Shown here: positions 6,811 through 16,381 of the stretch, one piece after another
How positions within the stretch are numbered: position 1 is the stretch's first letter
Layout: each line of letters opens with the position of its first letter
Origin: Candidatus Merdiplasma excrementigallinarum
GTDB taxonomy: Bacteria; Bacillota; Clostridia; Lachnospirales; Lachnospiraceae
Assembly: GCA_018713435.1 (NCBI GenBank)
Contig: DVOS01000005.1
Coordinates: forward strand, 1-40,491
DNA length: 40,491 nucleotides
Direction of reading: 5' to 3'
The notes under the pieces: generated by a model
Database searches by the model: none
The model's input: the letters and a program-made list of their open reading frames with translations, nothing else
What the model was told of the DNA's origin: nothing
Position numbers and translations under genes: made by a program

Positions 6811-8040
6811 TTGAAGGGGAGAGTATTGTCCTGGTTCGTGGGAAGTCTGAAAATAACCATACGGGGATACTGCTGCGAACGGTTTTTCAACCTGTGCGCT
6901 TATCACGGCATTGTGCTCTGGAAGCTGAAGCCGTTGGGAGAAAATGAATTCACGGCAGGCATTTCCCTTAAGAATTTTCGGAAAATCCGTCCCCTGGCTA
7001 AAAAGTGCCATGTGCGGATACAGGTTGTAAAAAAAAGCGGCTTTCCTTTTTTTTGCCTGCAGTGCAGAAAACGCAAACCGCTGTTTTTTTCTGCCGCGAT
7101 GGCTTTCGCGCTGCTCTTTGTCCTGTCGCTGTTTATCTGGGATATCCGGATAGAGGGAAACCGGGAGGTGACGGATGAGCAGATTACGGATTACCTTACA
7201 GACCGGGGGATTGTACAGGGCAGGCTGAAAAATTCTGTGGATTACAAAGAACTGGCGTCCAGCCTGCGCGCCTATTTTCCGGAGCTGACCTGGGTATCGG
7301 TAAAACTGGAAGGAACCAGGCTGCTGATCCAGCTGCAGGAAAATACAGACCCCGTTCTGCAGGAGGAAGGAGAGTATGGCCCCGGTGATCTTGTCAGCGA
7401 TGTGGAAGGAACCGTAACCAGGATTATAACCCGGTCAGGAACCCCTGCGGTGAAAGCCGGAGATCAGGTAAAAAAGGGAGATTTGCTTGTATCGGGACGG
7501 GTGGAGCTGGTGAATGACGCGGCGGAAGTCTACGGCTATCAGTATACGGCGGCAGATGCGGACGTCTATGTGCTCACAGCCACAAAATACCAGGATGAAG
7601 TCTCGTTTGATCGGCAGGAAAAGGTCTATTCCGGCGGGGAAACTTCCCGAATCCTGTTAAAATTTGGCTCTTTCAGTCTTGGAATTCCATTTTTTGAGAT
7701 ACCGTATAAACAATATGATACAGTAAAAGAAGACCGGCAGCTTCGGCTTATGGAGAATTTTTATCTGCCGGTATATTTTTCCAAAATCACGGTCCGGGAG
7801 TATGAAACCATTGATAAAACCTGGACTTTCGGCCAGGCAAAGGCCAGACTGGAGGCTAACCTGGAGAACTTTCTGAAAAAAATACAAGAAAAGGGGGTTC
7901 AAATATTCCAAAATGATGTTAAAATAGAAACGGCTGATTCCCTGTGCAGGGCCTGCGGCACAATCTATTTGATTGAAAAAGCCGGAAGGCGGGTACTCAT
8001 CGAGGAAGAGCCGCTGACTCCTGAGACGGAATCAGAATGA
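6811..8040 (+). CDS. yqfD: Sporulation protein YqfD
   Basis: A 409-residue membrane protein of the YqfD family, needed for efficient sporulation in Bacillus. Residues 1-85 form a cytoplasmic N-terminal domain (IRGYCCERFFNLCAYHGI). One transmembrane segment follows near 95-115 (FFSAAMAFALLFVLSLFIW), and then a large extracytoplasmic part beginning IRIEGNREVTDEQI, a FtsQ/POTRA-like opening. The start is TTG 6811, because AGAGGAGG at 6796-6803 is 7 bases upstream; the frame remains open further left into yqfC but without a start signal. It is 13 bases after yqfC and clearly co-transcribed. Confidence 0.87.
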   Translation: MKGRVLSWFVGSLKITIRGYCCERFFNLCAYHGIVLWKLKPLGENEFTAGISLKNFRKIRPLAKKCHVRIQVVKKSGFPFFCLQCRKRKPLFFSAAMAFALLFVLSLFIWDIRIEGNREVTDEQITDYLTDRGIVQGRLKNSVDYKELASSLRAYFPELTWVSVKLEGTRLLIQLQENTDPVLQEEGEYGPGDLVSDVEGTVTRIITRSGTPAVKAGDQVKKGDLLVSGRVELVNDAAEVYGYQYTAADADVYVLTATKYQDEVSFDRQEKVYSGGETSRILLKFGSFSLGIPFFEIPYKQYDTVKEDRQLRLMENFYLPVYFSKITVREYETIDKTWTFGQAKARLEANLENFLKKIQEKGVQIFQNDVKIETADSLCRACGTIYLIEKAGRRVLIEEEPLTPETESE

Positions 8041-8070
8041 CGATCAGCAGAAAGAAGGAACCCAACCGGA

Positions 8071-9102
8071 ATGAGTATGATAGAGAGGATAATCTCTGTA
8101 CCGGCAGAACATGAGAAAAATGTATTTGGTCAGTTTGACCAGTTTATTAAAAAAATCGAAAAGACATTGAACGTAACCGTAATCAGCCGGGACGGCAGCA
8201 CCAAGATTCTGGGAAGCCCCCAGGGAGCTGACAGGGCCGCGGCGGTTCTGACCAATCTGATGGAGCTTTCCCGCCGGGGCAATGTGATTACAGAGCAGAA
8301 TGTGGATTATGCCCTTTCCCTTTCGTTTGAGGAGAAGGAAGAGGCGCTGGTGGAAATTGACCGGGACTGCATCTGCCATACCATCAACGGAAAGCCGATC
8401 AAACCCAAGACACTGGGGCAGAAGCAGTATGTGGACGCGATCCGGAAAGACATGATTGTGTTTGGCATCGGGCCTGCCGGTACCGGAAAGACCTATCTGG
8501 CTATGGCGATGGCCATCACCGCCTTCAAAAATGACGAGGTGAGCCGTATCATTATGACCCGGCCGGCCATCGAGGCGGGAGAGAAACTGGGCTTTTTGCC
8601 CGGCGACCTGCAGAGCAAGGTGGATCCCTATCTGCGGCCTCTCTATGATGCCCTGTATCAGATCATGGGGCCGGAAAGCTTTCAGAAAAACATGGAAAAA
8701 GGGCTGATTGAGGTGGCGCCCCTGGCTTACATGAGAGGGCGGACCCTGGACAATGCGTTCATTATTCTGGATGAAGCCCAGAATACCACACCGGCGCAGA
8801 TGAAGATGTTTTTAACCCGTATTGGTTTCGGCTCCAAAGTCATTATCACCGGGGACCTGACCCAGAAGGACCTGCCAGTTTCCGCCCAGTCCGGACTGGA
8901 GGTGGCGGTGAAGGTGCTTAAAAAGGTGGAGGACATCAGCTTCTGCTATCTGACCAGCCAGGATGTGGTGCGCCATCCTCTGGTACAGAAGATTGTAAAA
9001 GCCTATGATGATTATGAGGCAAAGATGGCTGTCAGAAAGAAAGAGCGGGAGACGGCTGCCAGAGAGCCCCTGCGCCGCAGAAAATTCAGGAGTGAATCAT
9101 GA
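8071..9102 (+). CDS. PhoH family ATPase
   Basis: A 343-residue PhoH/YbeZ-type P-loop ATPase, thought to act with YbeY in RNA metabolism. An N-terminal KH-like region (about 20-90) precedes Walker A GPAGTGKT (134-141), Walker B FIILDEAQN (near 225-235) and a GDLTQKDL sensor segment. AAAGGA about 14 bases upstream serves ATG 8071; ATG 8077 is an alternative. Its TGA overlaps the ATG of ybeY, and this coupling of phoH and ybeY is widely conserved. It follows the yqfCD pair closely, as in Bacillus. Confidence 0.9.
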   Translation: MSMIERIISVPAEHEKNVFGQFDQFIKKIEKTLNVTVISRDGSTKILGSPQGADRAAAVLTNLMELSRRGNVITEQNVDYALSLSFEEKEEALVEIDRDCICHTINGKPIKPKTLGQKQYVDAIRKDMIVFGIGPAGTGKTYLAMAMAITAFKNDEVSRIIMTRPAIEAGEKLGFLPGDLQSKVDPYLRPLYDALYQIMGPESFQKNMEKGLIEVAPLAYMRGRTLDNAFIILDEAQNTTPAQMKMFLTRIGFGSKVIITGDLTQKDLPVSAQSGLEVAVKVLKKVEDISFCYLTSQDVVRHPLVQKIVKAYDDYEAKMAVRKKERETAAREPLRRRKFRSES

Positions 9103-9599
9103 CGTTAGAGTTTGAAAATGAAAGCGGAACAGAACTGGGTCTTCCTCTGGAAGAGACAGCCCGGATGGTGATTGAGGCGGCTTTGGACGAGCTGAAATGC
9201 CCTTACGAGGCGGAGGTCAGCCTTCTCATTACGGACAATGCCCGGATACAGGAGATGAACCGGCAGTTTCGGCAGATTGACCGTCCTACGGATGTACTTT
9301 CCTTTCCCATGATTCAGTTTGATCAGCCGGGAGATTTCTCTTTTCTGGAAGAGGAAGAGCCGGAGGAATGTTTTAACCCGGAAACCGGGGAACTGGTACT
9401 GGGAGATATTGTGATCTCAGCGGAAAAGGTACTGGAACAGGCGGAGGAATACGGCCATTCCGTAAAACGGGAGTACGCGTTTCTGATCGTACACAGCGTT
9501 CTGCATCTGACAGGCTACGATCATATGGTCCCGGAAGAGGCCGAATGGATGGAGCAGCGCCAGAGGCAGATATTGGAACAGCTTCACATTACGCGATAA
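9099..9599 (+). CDS. ybeY: rRNA maturation endoribonuclease YbeY
   Basis: A 166-residue YbeY (UPF0054) protein, a zinc-dependent single-strand endoribonuclease that takes part in 16S rRNA 3' end maturation and ribosome quality control. The hallmark H-x3-H-x5-H is complete at His132, His136 and His142 (HSVLHLTGYDH), and DRPTDVLSFP (61-70) is the second conserved block. It overlaps phoH by four bases (ATGA), indicating translational coupling. Length and motifs are normal. Confidence 0.93.
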   Translation: MTLEFENESGTELGLPLEETARMVIEAALDELKCPYEAEVSLLITDNARIQEMNRQFRQIDRPTDVLSFPMIQFDQPGDFSFLEEEEPEECFNPETGELVLGDIVISAEKVLEQAEEYGHSVKREYAFLIVHSVLHLTGYDHMVPEEAEWMEQRQRQILEQLHITR

Positions 9600-9648
9600 A
9601 CATTCTGCCGTTTGACGGCGGGATAGTGCAAGAAAGGAGATAAATAAT

Positions 9649-10755
9649 ATGAGAAAAGGGATTATGACACTTTCAGCGGCTATTCTGGCTGCGGCATTGA
9701 TGGCGGGAAGCGCTATAGCGGAGGAGACGGATACCTGCCTGAGCTATCTGACAGGCCAGACGGTTTCCACAGAAATCGGACGCCAGAGGCCCATCGCCAT
9801 GATGTTTAACAACATTTATGACGCCATTCCCCAGTATGGAATTGAAAACTGCGGCGTGGTTTACGAGGCACCGGTGGAAGGCTACATTACCCGGCTTATG
9901 GGTATTATGGAGGACTATCAGGGTGCGGACCGTATCGGTTCCGTGAGAAGCTGCCGGAATTATTTCATCTATTTTGCCAGAGAGTTTAATTCCATCTACT
10001 GCCATTACGGACAGGCTGTGTACGCGGAGCCTATCTTAAATCTGCCTACCACCAACAATTTAAGCGGCCTGTCTGATATTGGCGAAATTGTATATTACCG
10101 TTCCGACGACCGGGTATCTCCCCACAATGTATTTACCAATTATCAGATGATTCAGGACGGCATTGACGCCATGGGGTACAGCAGAGAGTACGCGCCTCTT
10201 TATACGGGCCACTATCAGTTTGCTCCGGAGGGAGAGTCTGTAACGCCGGAGGGAGGACAGGACGCGCTGGTTGTGATGCCTGGCTATACGTACAACCACG
10301 CCCGCTTTGACTACAACCCGGATGACGGACTGTACTACCGGTCCCAGTACGGCGGCGCCCAGGTGGATGGAAACACCGGAAACCAGCTGGCTTATAAGAA
10401 CATCATTCTCCAGTACTGCAGCTGGGAGGACTTTGACGAGAACGGCTATCTGAACATTGATCCGGTAAGCGGCGGCGCCGGCAAATTTATTACCAACGGA
10501 AAAGCCATCGATATTACCTGGGAAAAGGAAAATTACAATCCGGATTCCGAACTGTACTGCACGATCGATTCCCAGCTGAGCCATGTGGATGTTCATGCGG
10601 ACGACTTTAACGTAACCCGCTATTACGATGCCAACGGCAACCAGATTACGTTGAATCCAGGAAAAACCTGGGTGTGCATCATTCTGGATAGCGACGCGGA
10701 CCGGATTGTGATTTCTGACGATCCGACTATTTCCAGTGATGTGATCGATTACTGA
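9649..10755 (+). CDS. DUF3048 (YerB-like) secreted protein
   Basis: A 368-residue exported protein of the DUF3048 family (Bacillus YerB type), function unknown. An N-terminal signal peptide MRKGIMTLSAAILAAALMAG ends with an AIA|E signal peptidase I site near residue 24. There is no lipobox cysteine, so unlike YerB it should be released or wall-associated rather than lipid-anchored. The body carries family motifs RPIAMMFNN, VYEAPVEGYITRLM and RIGSVRSCRNYF. AAAGGAG at about 9635-9641 serves ATG 9649. It lies between ybeY and a flippase gene, so a cell-surface role is plausible but unproven. Confidence 0.85.
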   Translation: MRKGIMTLSAAILAAALMAGSAIAEETDTCLSYLTGQTVSTEIGRQRPIAMMFNNIYDAIPQYGIENCGVVYEAPVEGYITRLMGIMEDYQGADRIGSVRSCRNYFIYFAREFNSIYCHYGQAVYAEPILNLPTTNNLSGLSDIGEIVYYRSDDRVSPHNVFTNYQMIQDGIDAMGYSREYAPLYTGHYQFAPEGESVTPEGGQDALVVMPGYTYNHARFDYNPDDGLYYRSQYGGAQVDGNTGNQLAYKNIILQYCSWEDFDENGYLNIDPVSGGAGKFITNGKAIDITWEKENYNPDSELYCTIDSQLSHVDVHADDFNVTRYYDANGNQITLNPGKTWVCIILDSDADRIVISDDPTISSDVIDY

Positions 10756-10790
10756 TATGGATCAATAATTATAACGGAGAGGTCTGACCT

Positions 10791-12458
10791 GTGAGCAACA
10801 AAGGAAAAGCTTCAAAAAGTTCAAGAAATTTTCTGGTGCAGGGGACGATCCTGACGGTGGCTTCTATCATCGCGAAGGTGATCGGCCTGGTCTATCGGAT
10901 TCCCCTCACCAACATACTGGGCGACCAGGGCAACAGCTATTATTCCACCGCCAATGAGATTTATTCCATTATCCTTATGATCTCCTCCTTCAGTCTTCCG
11001 CTGGCTGTTTCCAAGCTGATGTCGGAACGTCTGCACAGAGGGGAGGTAAAAAATGCGAACCGCGTATTCCTTTGCGCGGTCCGTTTTGCGGTAGTTGTGG
11101 GAGCGCTGCTGTCCCTGCTGACCTATGCTTTCGCGGGGCTTCTTACCAAGTATGTGATGAACTTTGAACTGGCCAAACACGGACTGCGGGTTCTGGCTCC
11201 TGCCATTTTTGTGTTCGCCATTGCCGGCACATTCCGGGGCTTTTTCCAGGGACTCTCCAATATGGTTCCCACTGCCGTCTCCCAGGTGATCGAGCAGCTG
11301 GTAAACGCGGTCATTTCCATTGTCTGTGCCGCTATCATGTACAGCTACGGCCTGAGCCTGGCAAAAGAGCAGGGGAATGATCTTCTGGCTCCCGCCTGGG
11401 GCGCTGCCGGCGCCACCTTCGGAACGGTGGCCAGCGTTACAGTGGCTCTGATTTTCATGATGATCGTCTATACCATGTACCGGAGAAGATGGGCCAGACA
11501 GATCAGATCGGACCACACGGGAAGAGTGGAATCCTCCTCCCAGATTTATCACGCACTGATCATTACGATTCTGCCCATCGTGCTGAGCACCCTGGTTTAC
11601 AATATCAGCAACGTTTTGGACCAGGGAATCTTCAATGCCATTTTAAAGGGGCAGGGGTACACGGAGGAACAGTACGCTACCATCTGGGGAATCTACTCCG
11701 GCAAGTTCCGGGTGCTGATGAATGTGCCTCTGTCGGTGGCGTCCTGCCTGGGCCCGGCGGTGGTGCCCAGCCTGACGGCTGCCGTGGCGAGACGGAACAA
11801 AAAGGAGGCTGTATCCAAGGTATCTTCCTCCATCCGCTATACCATGCTTTTAACCATACCCTGCGCTCTGGGAATGGCAGCGCTGGGCGGACCGATTATT
11901 GAGATGCTGTTTCATCCCACCAGCGGCCTGCCTCTGTCCGCAGGCATTATGCAGGCCGGCGCGCTGATGATTATTCTGTACGGTCTTTCCACCCTGACTA
12001 CGGCGGTTCTGCAGGGCCTTGGAAGGCTGCGGGATCCTCTGATCCACAATGCCATCGCGCTGGTACTGCATATCATCTGCCTGTTTGTGCTGCTTCGCCA
12101 TTTCAACCTGAATATTTACGCGGTTATCTACGCCAATATATTCTTTGCTTTGATCGTGTGCGTGCTGAACGCACTGTCGATCCGCAGATGCCTGCCCTAC
12201 AGACAGGAACTGTACAAAACCTTTATCGTTCCGACGCTTGCCTCCGTGATAATGGCATTCGGCGCCTATGCCGTCTATTCCCTGTTCCATCTGTTCGCGG
12301 GGAACACGGCATCCACTGTGATTGCCATTGCCGCAGGCGTTTTGATATACGGGATCGGCCTTGTCTCATTCCGGGGCGTTTCATCCGATGAGATCGCCAG
12401 GCTGCCAAAAGGAAAACTGATGATTAAAATGCTGCGCAGACTGGGGCTTCTCCGGTAA
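10791..12458 (+). CDS. Polysaccharide/lipid flippase, SpoVB/MurJ-like
   Basis: A 555-residue integral membrane protein of the MVF/polysaccharide transporter superfamily, with about 14 hydrophobic segments. Members move lipid-linked wall or polysaccharide precursors across the membrane; the Firmicutes branch includes SpoVB and the MurJ homologue YtgP. The start ASSRNFLVQGTILTVASIIAKVIG and the loop GNSYYSTANEIYSIIL are typical of this branch. GTG 10791 is preceded by GGAGAGG (10776-10782). Whether it serves spore cortex synthesis or general peptidoglycan lipid II export cannot be decided from this window. Confidence 0.86.
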   Translation: MSNKGKASKSSRNFLVQGTILTVASIIAKVIGLVYRIPLTNILGDQGNSYYSTANEIYSIILMISSFSLPLAVSKLMSERLHRGEVKNANRVFLCAVRFAVVVGALLSLLTYAFAGLLTKYVMNFELAKHGLRVLAPAIFVFAIAGTFRGFFQGLSNMVPTAVSQVIEQLVNAVISIVCAAIMYSYGLSLAKEQGNDLLAPAWGAAGATFGTVASVTVALIFMMIVYTMYRRRWARQIRSDHTGRVESSSQIYHALIITILPIVLSTLVYNISNVLDQGIFNAILKGQGYTEEQYATIWGIYSGKFRVLMNVPLSVASCLGPAVVPSLTAAVARRNKKEAVSKVSSSIRYTMLLTIPCALGMAALGGPIIEMLFHPTSGLPLSAGIMQAGALMIILYGLSTLTTAVLQGLGRLRDPLIHNAIALVLHIICLFVLLRHFNLNIYAVIYANIFFALIVCVLNALSIRRCLPYRQELYKTFIVPTLASVIMAFGAYAVYSLFHLFAGNTASTVIAIAAGVLIYGIGLVSFRGVSSDEIARLPKGKLMIKMLRRLGLLR

Positions 12459-12518
12459 TGCGGCCTGTACTTCCCGCCAGCGCAAGAAAGGACGGACTGT
12501 AACAGTCGGTATAGACAG

Positions 12519-13328
12519 ATGGGAACTGATGAAATCAGAAAAAAACTGAAAGATAAAAAGAGAATTGTCATTAAGATCGGCACCTCCTCCATCACTCACC
12601 CGGAGAGCGGCGCTCTGAATCTGATCAAGCTGGAAATTCTGGTCAGAGAGCTGTGCGATCTGAAAAATCAGGGGAGGGATATTGTGCTGGTTTCCTCCGG
12701 AGCCATCGCAGTGGGGCGCCAGGCCGCCCATTTCAGGCACCGGCCCACCAAGATTTCGGAGAAGCAGGCCTGCGCTGCCATCGGCCAGACCCAGCTGATG
12801 ATGATTTATCAGAAGCTGTTCCGGGAATACGGCCATTTGGCCGCTCAGATTTTGATGACCCGGGACACGGTGTTTCAGGATCTGAACCGGTTTAACGCCT
12901 ACAATACGTTTGAGGAACTGCTGTCCATGGGAGCCATTCCCATTGTCAATGAGAACGATACGATTTCAACCTATGAAATTCAGTTCGGCGACAACGACAG
13001 CCTTTCCGCTACAGTGGCGTCCCTGATCCACGCGGATCTGCTGATCCTTCTCTCAGACATTGACGGGCTGTTTTCGGACGATCCCAACAGAAATCCGGAG
13101 GCAAAGTTCATTCCCCTGGTGGAGAAGCTGGATAAGCGGCTTCTGGATATGGGAAAGGGAAGCGTAAGCGAGTTTGGGACCGGAGGCATGGAGACAAAGC
13201 TCCACGCCGCCCAGATTGCCACAGAGGCGGGAACAGACATGATTATTGCCAACGGCAAAGATTTTCATATTATTCACAAGCTGGTGCAGGGAGAACCGTA
13301 CGGAACCCTGTTTCTGGCCCGGCATTAA
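12519..13328 (+). CDS. proB: Glutamate 5-kinase without PUA domain
   Basis: This 269-residue enzyme makes gamma-glutamyl phosphate from glutamate and ATP, the first step of proline synthesis. The amino acid kinase fold is complete: VIKIGTSSIT at the N-terminus, VSSGAIAVG, NENDTIS, FGDNDSLSA, LLSDIDGLF and GTGGMETKL. It stops right after the kinase domain and so lacks the C-terminal PUA domain found in the ~367-residue E. coli enzyme, as in many clostridia. No close ribosome binding site is seen before ATG 12519. A small hairpin GACTGT-A-ACAGTC (12493-12505) may bring the upstream AAAGGA nearer. proA lies downstream. Confidence 0.93.
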   Translation: MGTDEIRKKLKDKKRIVIKIGTSSITHPESGALNLIKLEILVRELCDLKNQGRDIVLVSSGAIAVGRQAAHFRHRPTKISEKQACAAIGQTQLMMIYQKLFREYGHLAAQILMTRDTVFQDLNRFNAYNTFEELLSMGAIPIVNENDTISTYEIQFGDNDSLSATVASLIHADLLILLSDIDGLFSDDPNRNPEAKFIPLVEKLDKRLLDMGKGSVSEFGTGGMETKLHAAQIATEAGTDMIIANGKDFHIIHKLVQGEPYGTLFLARH

Positions 13329-13355
13329 ATTTCGGATCAAAACGGAGGGAACAAA

Positions 13356-13586
13356 GTGAGCGTAACAGATAAAGAGATTGCCAGGATCAACGAGCTGGCC
13401 CGCAAGTCCAAGGCGGAGGGACTGACGCAGGAAGAACAGAAAGAACAGCGGGAACTGCGGCAGCGGTATATTGAGGCCATCCGCATGAACCTGCGGGGGC
13501 AGCTGAACAACATTGATATCCTGGGACACGATGGAAAAATTGTAAATCTGGGGGAAAAATATGGAAAACGGAACAAAGGAAATTAA
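13356..13586 (+). CDS. DUF896 (YnzC-like) small protein
   Basis: A 76-residue DUF896 protein of the YnzC/YnaD type: a helical hairpin in the N-terminal half ([19 protein letters not shown], then [18 protein letters not shown]) and a conserved tail beginning RGQLNNIDI. The Bacillus relative is SOS-associated, but the molecular function is unknown. GTG 13356 follows GGAGGG at about 13343-13348. The last 26 bases overlap the proA start in another frame, so its translation is coupled to proline synthesis genes on both sides. Confidence 0.87.
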   Translation: MSVTDKEIARINELARKSKAEGLTQEEQKEQRELRQRYIEAIRMNLRGQLNNIDILGHDGKIVNLGEKYGKRNKGN

Positions 13587-14850
13587 GACGGCGGATGAGA
13601 TCCGGCAGACGTTTGACCGGATGGGAAAATGCGCGAAAGAAGCGGAAGTTGAGCTGAGAAATCTGGGAAGCGAGAAGAAAAATCAGGCCCTGCTTAAGGT
13701 GGCAGAGGCCTTTGTGCGTCATAAAGACCGTATTCTTCTGGAAAACGCCAAGGACGTGGAGGCTGCCAGGGCAAACGGAATGGCCCCGGGAATGGTGGAC
13801 CGCCTTTTGCTGACCGAGGCAAGAATCCAGGGCATGTCGGAAGGGCTTACCCAGGTTGCCGGACTGGATGATCCGGTGGGAGAAGTCCTGGGGATGAAAA
13901 AGCGTCCTAACGGCCTGCTGATCGGACAGAAGAGAGTGCCCCTGGGTGTGGTGGGCATGATTTATGAATCACGCCCCAATGTGACGGCGGACGCTTTCGC
14001 CCTCTGCTTTAAGACAGGAAACGCAGTGATCCTGAAGGGCGGAAAAGAGGCGTTTTACTCCAATCAGGCGATTGTGGAGATCATTCAGGATACGCTGCGC
14101 AGCCAGGGGATTTCGCCCAGCGCGGTACAGCTGGTTCCCTTTACGGACCGCCAGGCCACAGCCTGCTTTATGAAACTGAACCAATATGTGGATGTGCTGA
14201 TACCAAGAGGCGGCGCCGGACTGATCCGGGCTGTGGTGGAGAACAGCTCTATCCCCGTGATCGAGACGGGAACCGGAAACTGCCATATCTATGTGGATGA
14301 GAGCGCCGATCTTGCCATGGCGGCGGACATTATCGAGAACGCCAAGACCCAGCGCATCGGCGTGTGCAACGCCTGCGAATCCCTGGTGGTGCATGAGAAA
14401 GTGGAAAAGGATTTGCTGCAGCTTCTGGGAGAACGCCTTGCAAAATACCCGGTGGAACTGCGGGGAGACGAGAAGGCCAGAACCTGTCTTGACAGCGTAA
14501 AACCTGCCTCTGAGGAAGACTGGGGAAAGGAATATCTGGATTACATTCTGTCTGTAAAAACGGTTTCCGGCATAGACGAGGCGATCGCCCATATCAACCG
14601 CTATAATACGGGCCATTCAGAGGCCATTATCACGGAGAATTATACGAACGCCCAGAAGTTTCTGGATGAGATTGACGCGGCGGCGGTTTATGTCAACGCC
14701 TCCACCCGCTTTACCGACGGGTTTGAGTTCGGGTTCGGCGCGGAGATCGGCATCAGCACCCAGAAGCTTCATGCCAGAGGCCCCATGGGACTGACGGCGC
14801 TGACGACTACAAAATATATTATTTACGGAAACGGGCAGGTGCGCCCGTAA
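13561..14850 (+). CDS. proA: Glutamate-5-semialdehyde dehydrogenase (gamma-glutamyl phosphate reductase)
   Basis: A 429-residue NADPH-dependent reductase converting gamma-glutamyl phosphate to glutamate semialdehyde, the second step of proline synthesis. The catalytic cysteine is Cys269 in [29 protein letters not shown] (around 126-145) and GGAGLIRAV match the cofactor region. Full normal length. GGGGGAAAAAT directly precedes ATG 13561, and the start lies inside the end of the DUF896 gene. It forms one operon with proB. Confidence 0.95.
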   Translation: MENGTKEIKTADEIRQTFDRMGKCAKEAEVELRNLGSEKKNQALLKVAEAFVRHKDRILLENAKDVEAARANGMAPGMVDRLLLTEARIQGMSEGLTQVAGLDDPVGEVLGMKKRPNGLLIGQKRVPLGVVGMIYESRPNVTADAFALCFKTGNAVILKGGKEAFYSNQAIVEIIQDTLRSQGISPSAVQLVPFTDRQATACFMKLNQYVDVLIPRGGAGLIRAVVENSSIPVIETGTGNCHIYVDESADLAMAADIIENAKTQRIGVCNACESLVVHEKVEKDLLQLLGERLAKYPVELRGDEKARTCLDSVKPASEEDWGKEYLDYILSVKTVSGIDEAIAHINRYNTGHSEAIITENYTNAQKFLDEIDAAAVYVNASTRFTDGFEFGFGAEIGISTQKLHARGPMGLTALTTTKYIIYGNGQVRP

Positions 14851-14866
14851 GATTGAGAGAGGTTAT

Positions 14867-16327
14867 ATGTCTGCACTTACCGATTATGAAGGAATGCTTG
14901 CCGCAATAAAAATGGGTGACGAACCGCCCGCGGAGGAACCGGCCCGCCAGCAGTGGTATATGAAAAAAGCCGGAGAGCTGGTGAAAGAGAAATCCTTAAG
15001 CCTGGGGCGTCCCCTGCGGGCCATGGTGAAAACCTTCGGCTGTCAGATGAACGAACGGGATTCAGAGAAGCTGAGGGGCATTCTGGATGCGGCCGGCTAT
15101 GAGCTGACGGAGGAGGAAGAGGCTGATTTTGTCATCTATAATACCTGTACAGTACGGGAGAACGCCAATCTGAAGGTGTACGGCCGCCTGGGCTATCTGG
15201 GAGGCCTGAAGAAGAAAAATCCGGATATGGTGATCGCCCTGTGCGGCTGTATGATGCAGGAGCCTGAGGTGGTGGAAAAAATCAGACGCAGCTATTCTTT
15301 TGTGGATCTGATTTTCGGCACCCATAATATTTATAAATTCGCGGAGCTTCTGGTGACGGCGCTGGAAAACGACAGGATGATTCTGGACATCTGGAAGGAT
15401 ACGGACAAGATTGTGGAGGAGCTGCCGGCAAGCCGCACCTATGCCTTTAAATCCGGGGTTAATATCATGTTCGGCTGCAATAATTTCTGCAGCTACTGCA
15501 TTGTTCCCTATGTGCGGGGGCGGGAGAGGAGCCGCAGGCCGGAGGATATTATCCGGGAGATTGAGGGACTGGTAAAGGACGGAGTGGTGGAGGTGATGCT
15601 GCTGGGGCAGAATGTGAATTCCTACGGCAAAAACCTTCCGGAGCCCGTAACCTTTGCCCGGCTGTTAAAGCAGGTGGAGGAGATTCCGGGACTTGAAAGA
15701 ATCCGTTTTATGACGTCCCATCCAAAGGATCTTTCCGATGAACTGATAGAGGTCATGGCGGAGTCGAAAAAGATCTGTCCCCATCTGCATCTTCCCCTGC
15801 AGTCCGGCAGCAGCCGGATCCTGAAAATCATGAACCGGCGCTATACAAAAGAACAGTATCTGGCGCTGACAGAAAAGATGCGGGAAAAGATGCCGGATAT
15901 CTCTCTGACCACGGATATTATTGTAGGCTTTCCGGGGGAGACGGAGGAGGACTTTCAGGAAACCCTGGACGTAGTGCGAAAGGTGCGCTACGACAGCGCG
16001 TTCACCTTTATTTATTCCAGGCGGACGGGGACCCCGGCGGCTGTAATGGAAAACCAGGTGCCGGAGGATGTGGTCAAAGATCGGTTTGACCGATTGCTGG
16101 CCCTTGTCCAGCAGATTGGAAAAGAGCGTTCCGCCCGCTTTTTGGGGCAGACGCTGCCTGTCCTGGTGGAACAGGTGAATTCGCAGGACGCTTCCCTGGT
16201 AACGGGCCGTCTTGCCAGCAATCTGGTGGTGCATTTTCCGGGAGACGCCTCCCTGATCGGGAAAACCGTGGATGTGACGCTGGAGGAGTGCAGAGGATTT
16301 TACTACATGGGATACCGGGCCCGCTGA
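14867..16327 (+). CDS. miaB: tRNA-2-methylthio-N6-dimethylallyladenosine synthase
   Basis: A 486-residue radical SAM methylthiotransferase that adds the 2-methylthio group to i6A37 in tRNAs reading UNN codons. The N-terminal MTTase domain has the three cluster ligands Cys59 (FGCQMN), Cys94 (NTCTVRE) and Cys128. The radical SAM CxxxCxxC is at Cys204, Cys208 and Cys211, and a C-terminal TRAM domain follows. The VRGRERSRRPEDI segment separates it from MtaB and RimO. An extra ~50 residues before the first domain is common in Firmicutes. The isopentenyl transferase miaA, which makes its substrate, is encoded downstream. Confidence 0.94.
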   Translation: MSALTDYEGMLAAIKMGDEPPAEEPARQQWYMKKAGELVKEKSLSLGRPLRAMVKTFGCQMNERDSEKLRGILDAAGYELTEEEEADFVIYNTCTVRENANLKVYGRLGYLGGLKKKNPDMVIALCGCMMQEPEVVEKIRRSYSFVDLIFGTHNIYKFAELLVTALENDRMILDIWKDTDKIVEELPASRTYAFKSGVNIMFGCNNFCSYCIVPYVRGRERSRRPEDIIREIEGLVKDGVVEVMLLGQNVNSYGKNLPEPVTFARLLKQVEEIPGLERIRFMTSHPKDLSDELIEVMAESKKICPHLHLPLQSGSSRILKIMNRRYTKEQYLALTEKMREKMPDISLTTDIIVGFPGETEEDFQETLDVVRKVRYDSAFTFIYSRRTGTPAAVMENQVPEDVVKDRFDRLLALVQQIGKERSARFLGQTLPVLVEQVNSQDASLVTGRLASNLVVHFPGDASLIGKTVDVTLEECRGFYYMGYRAR

Positions 16328-16381
16328 GACCGGGCGCGTCCCTGTGTACAGAAAGAACAGGAATTAGAACAGGAGACTAGA

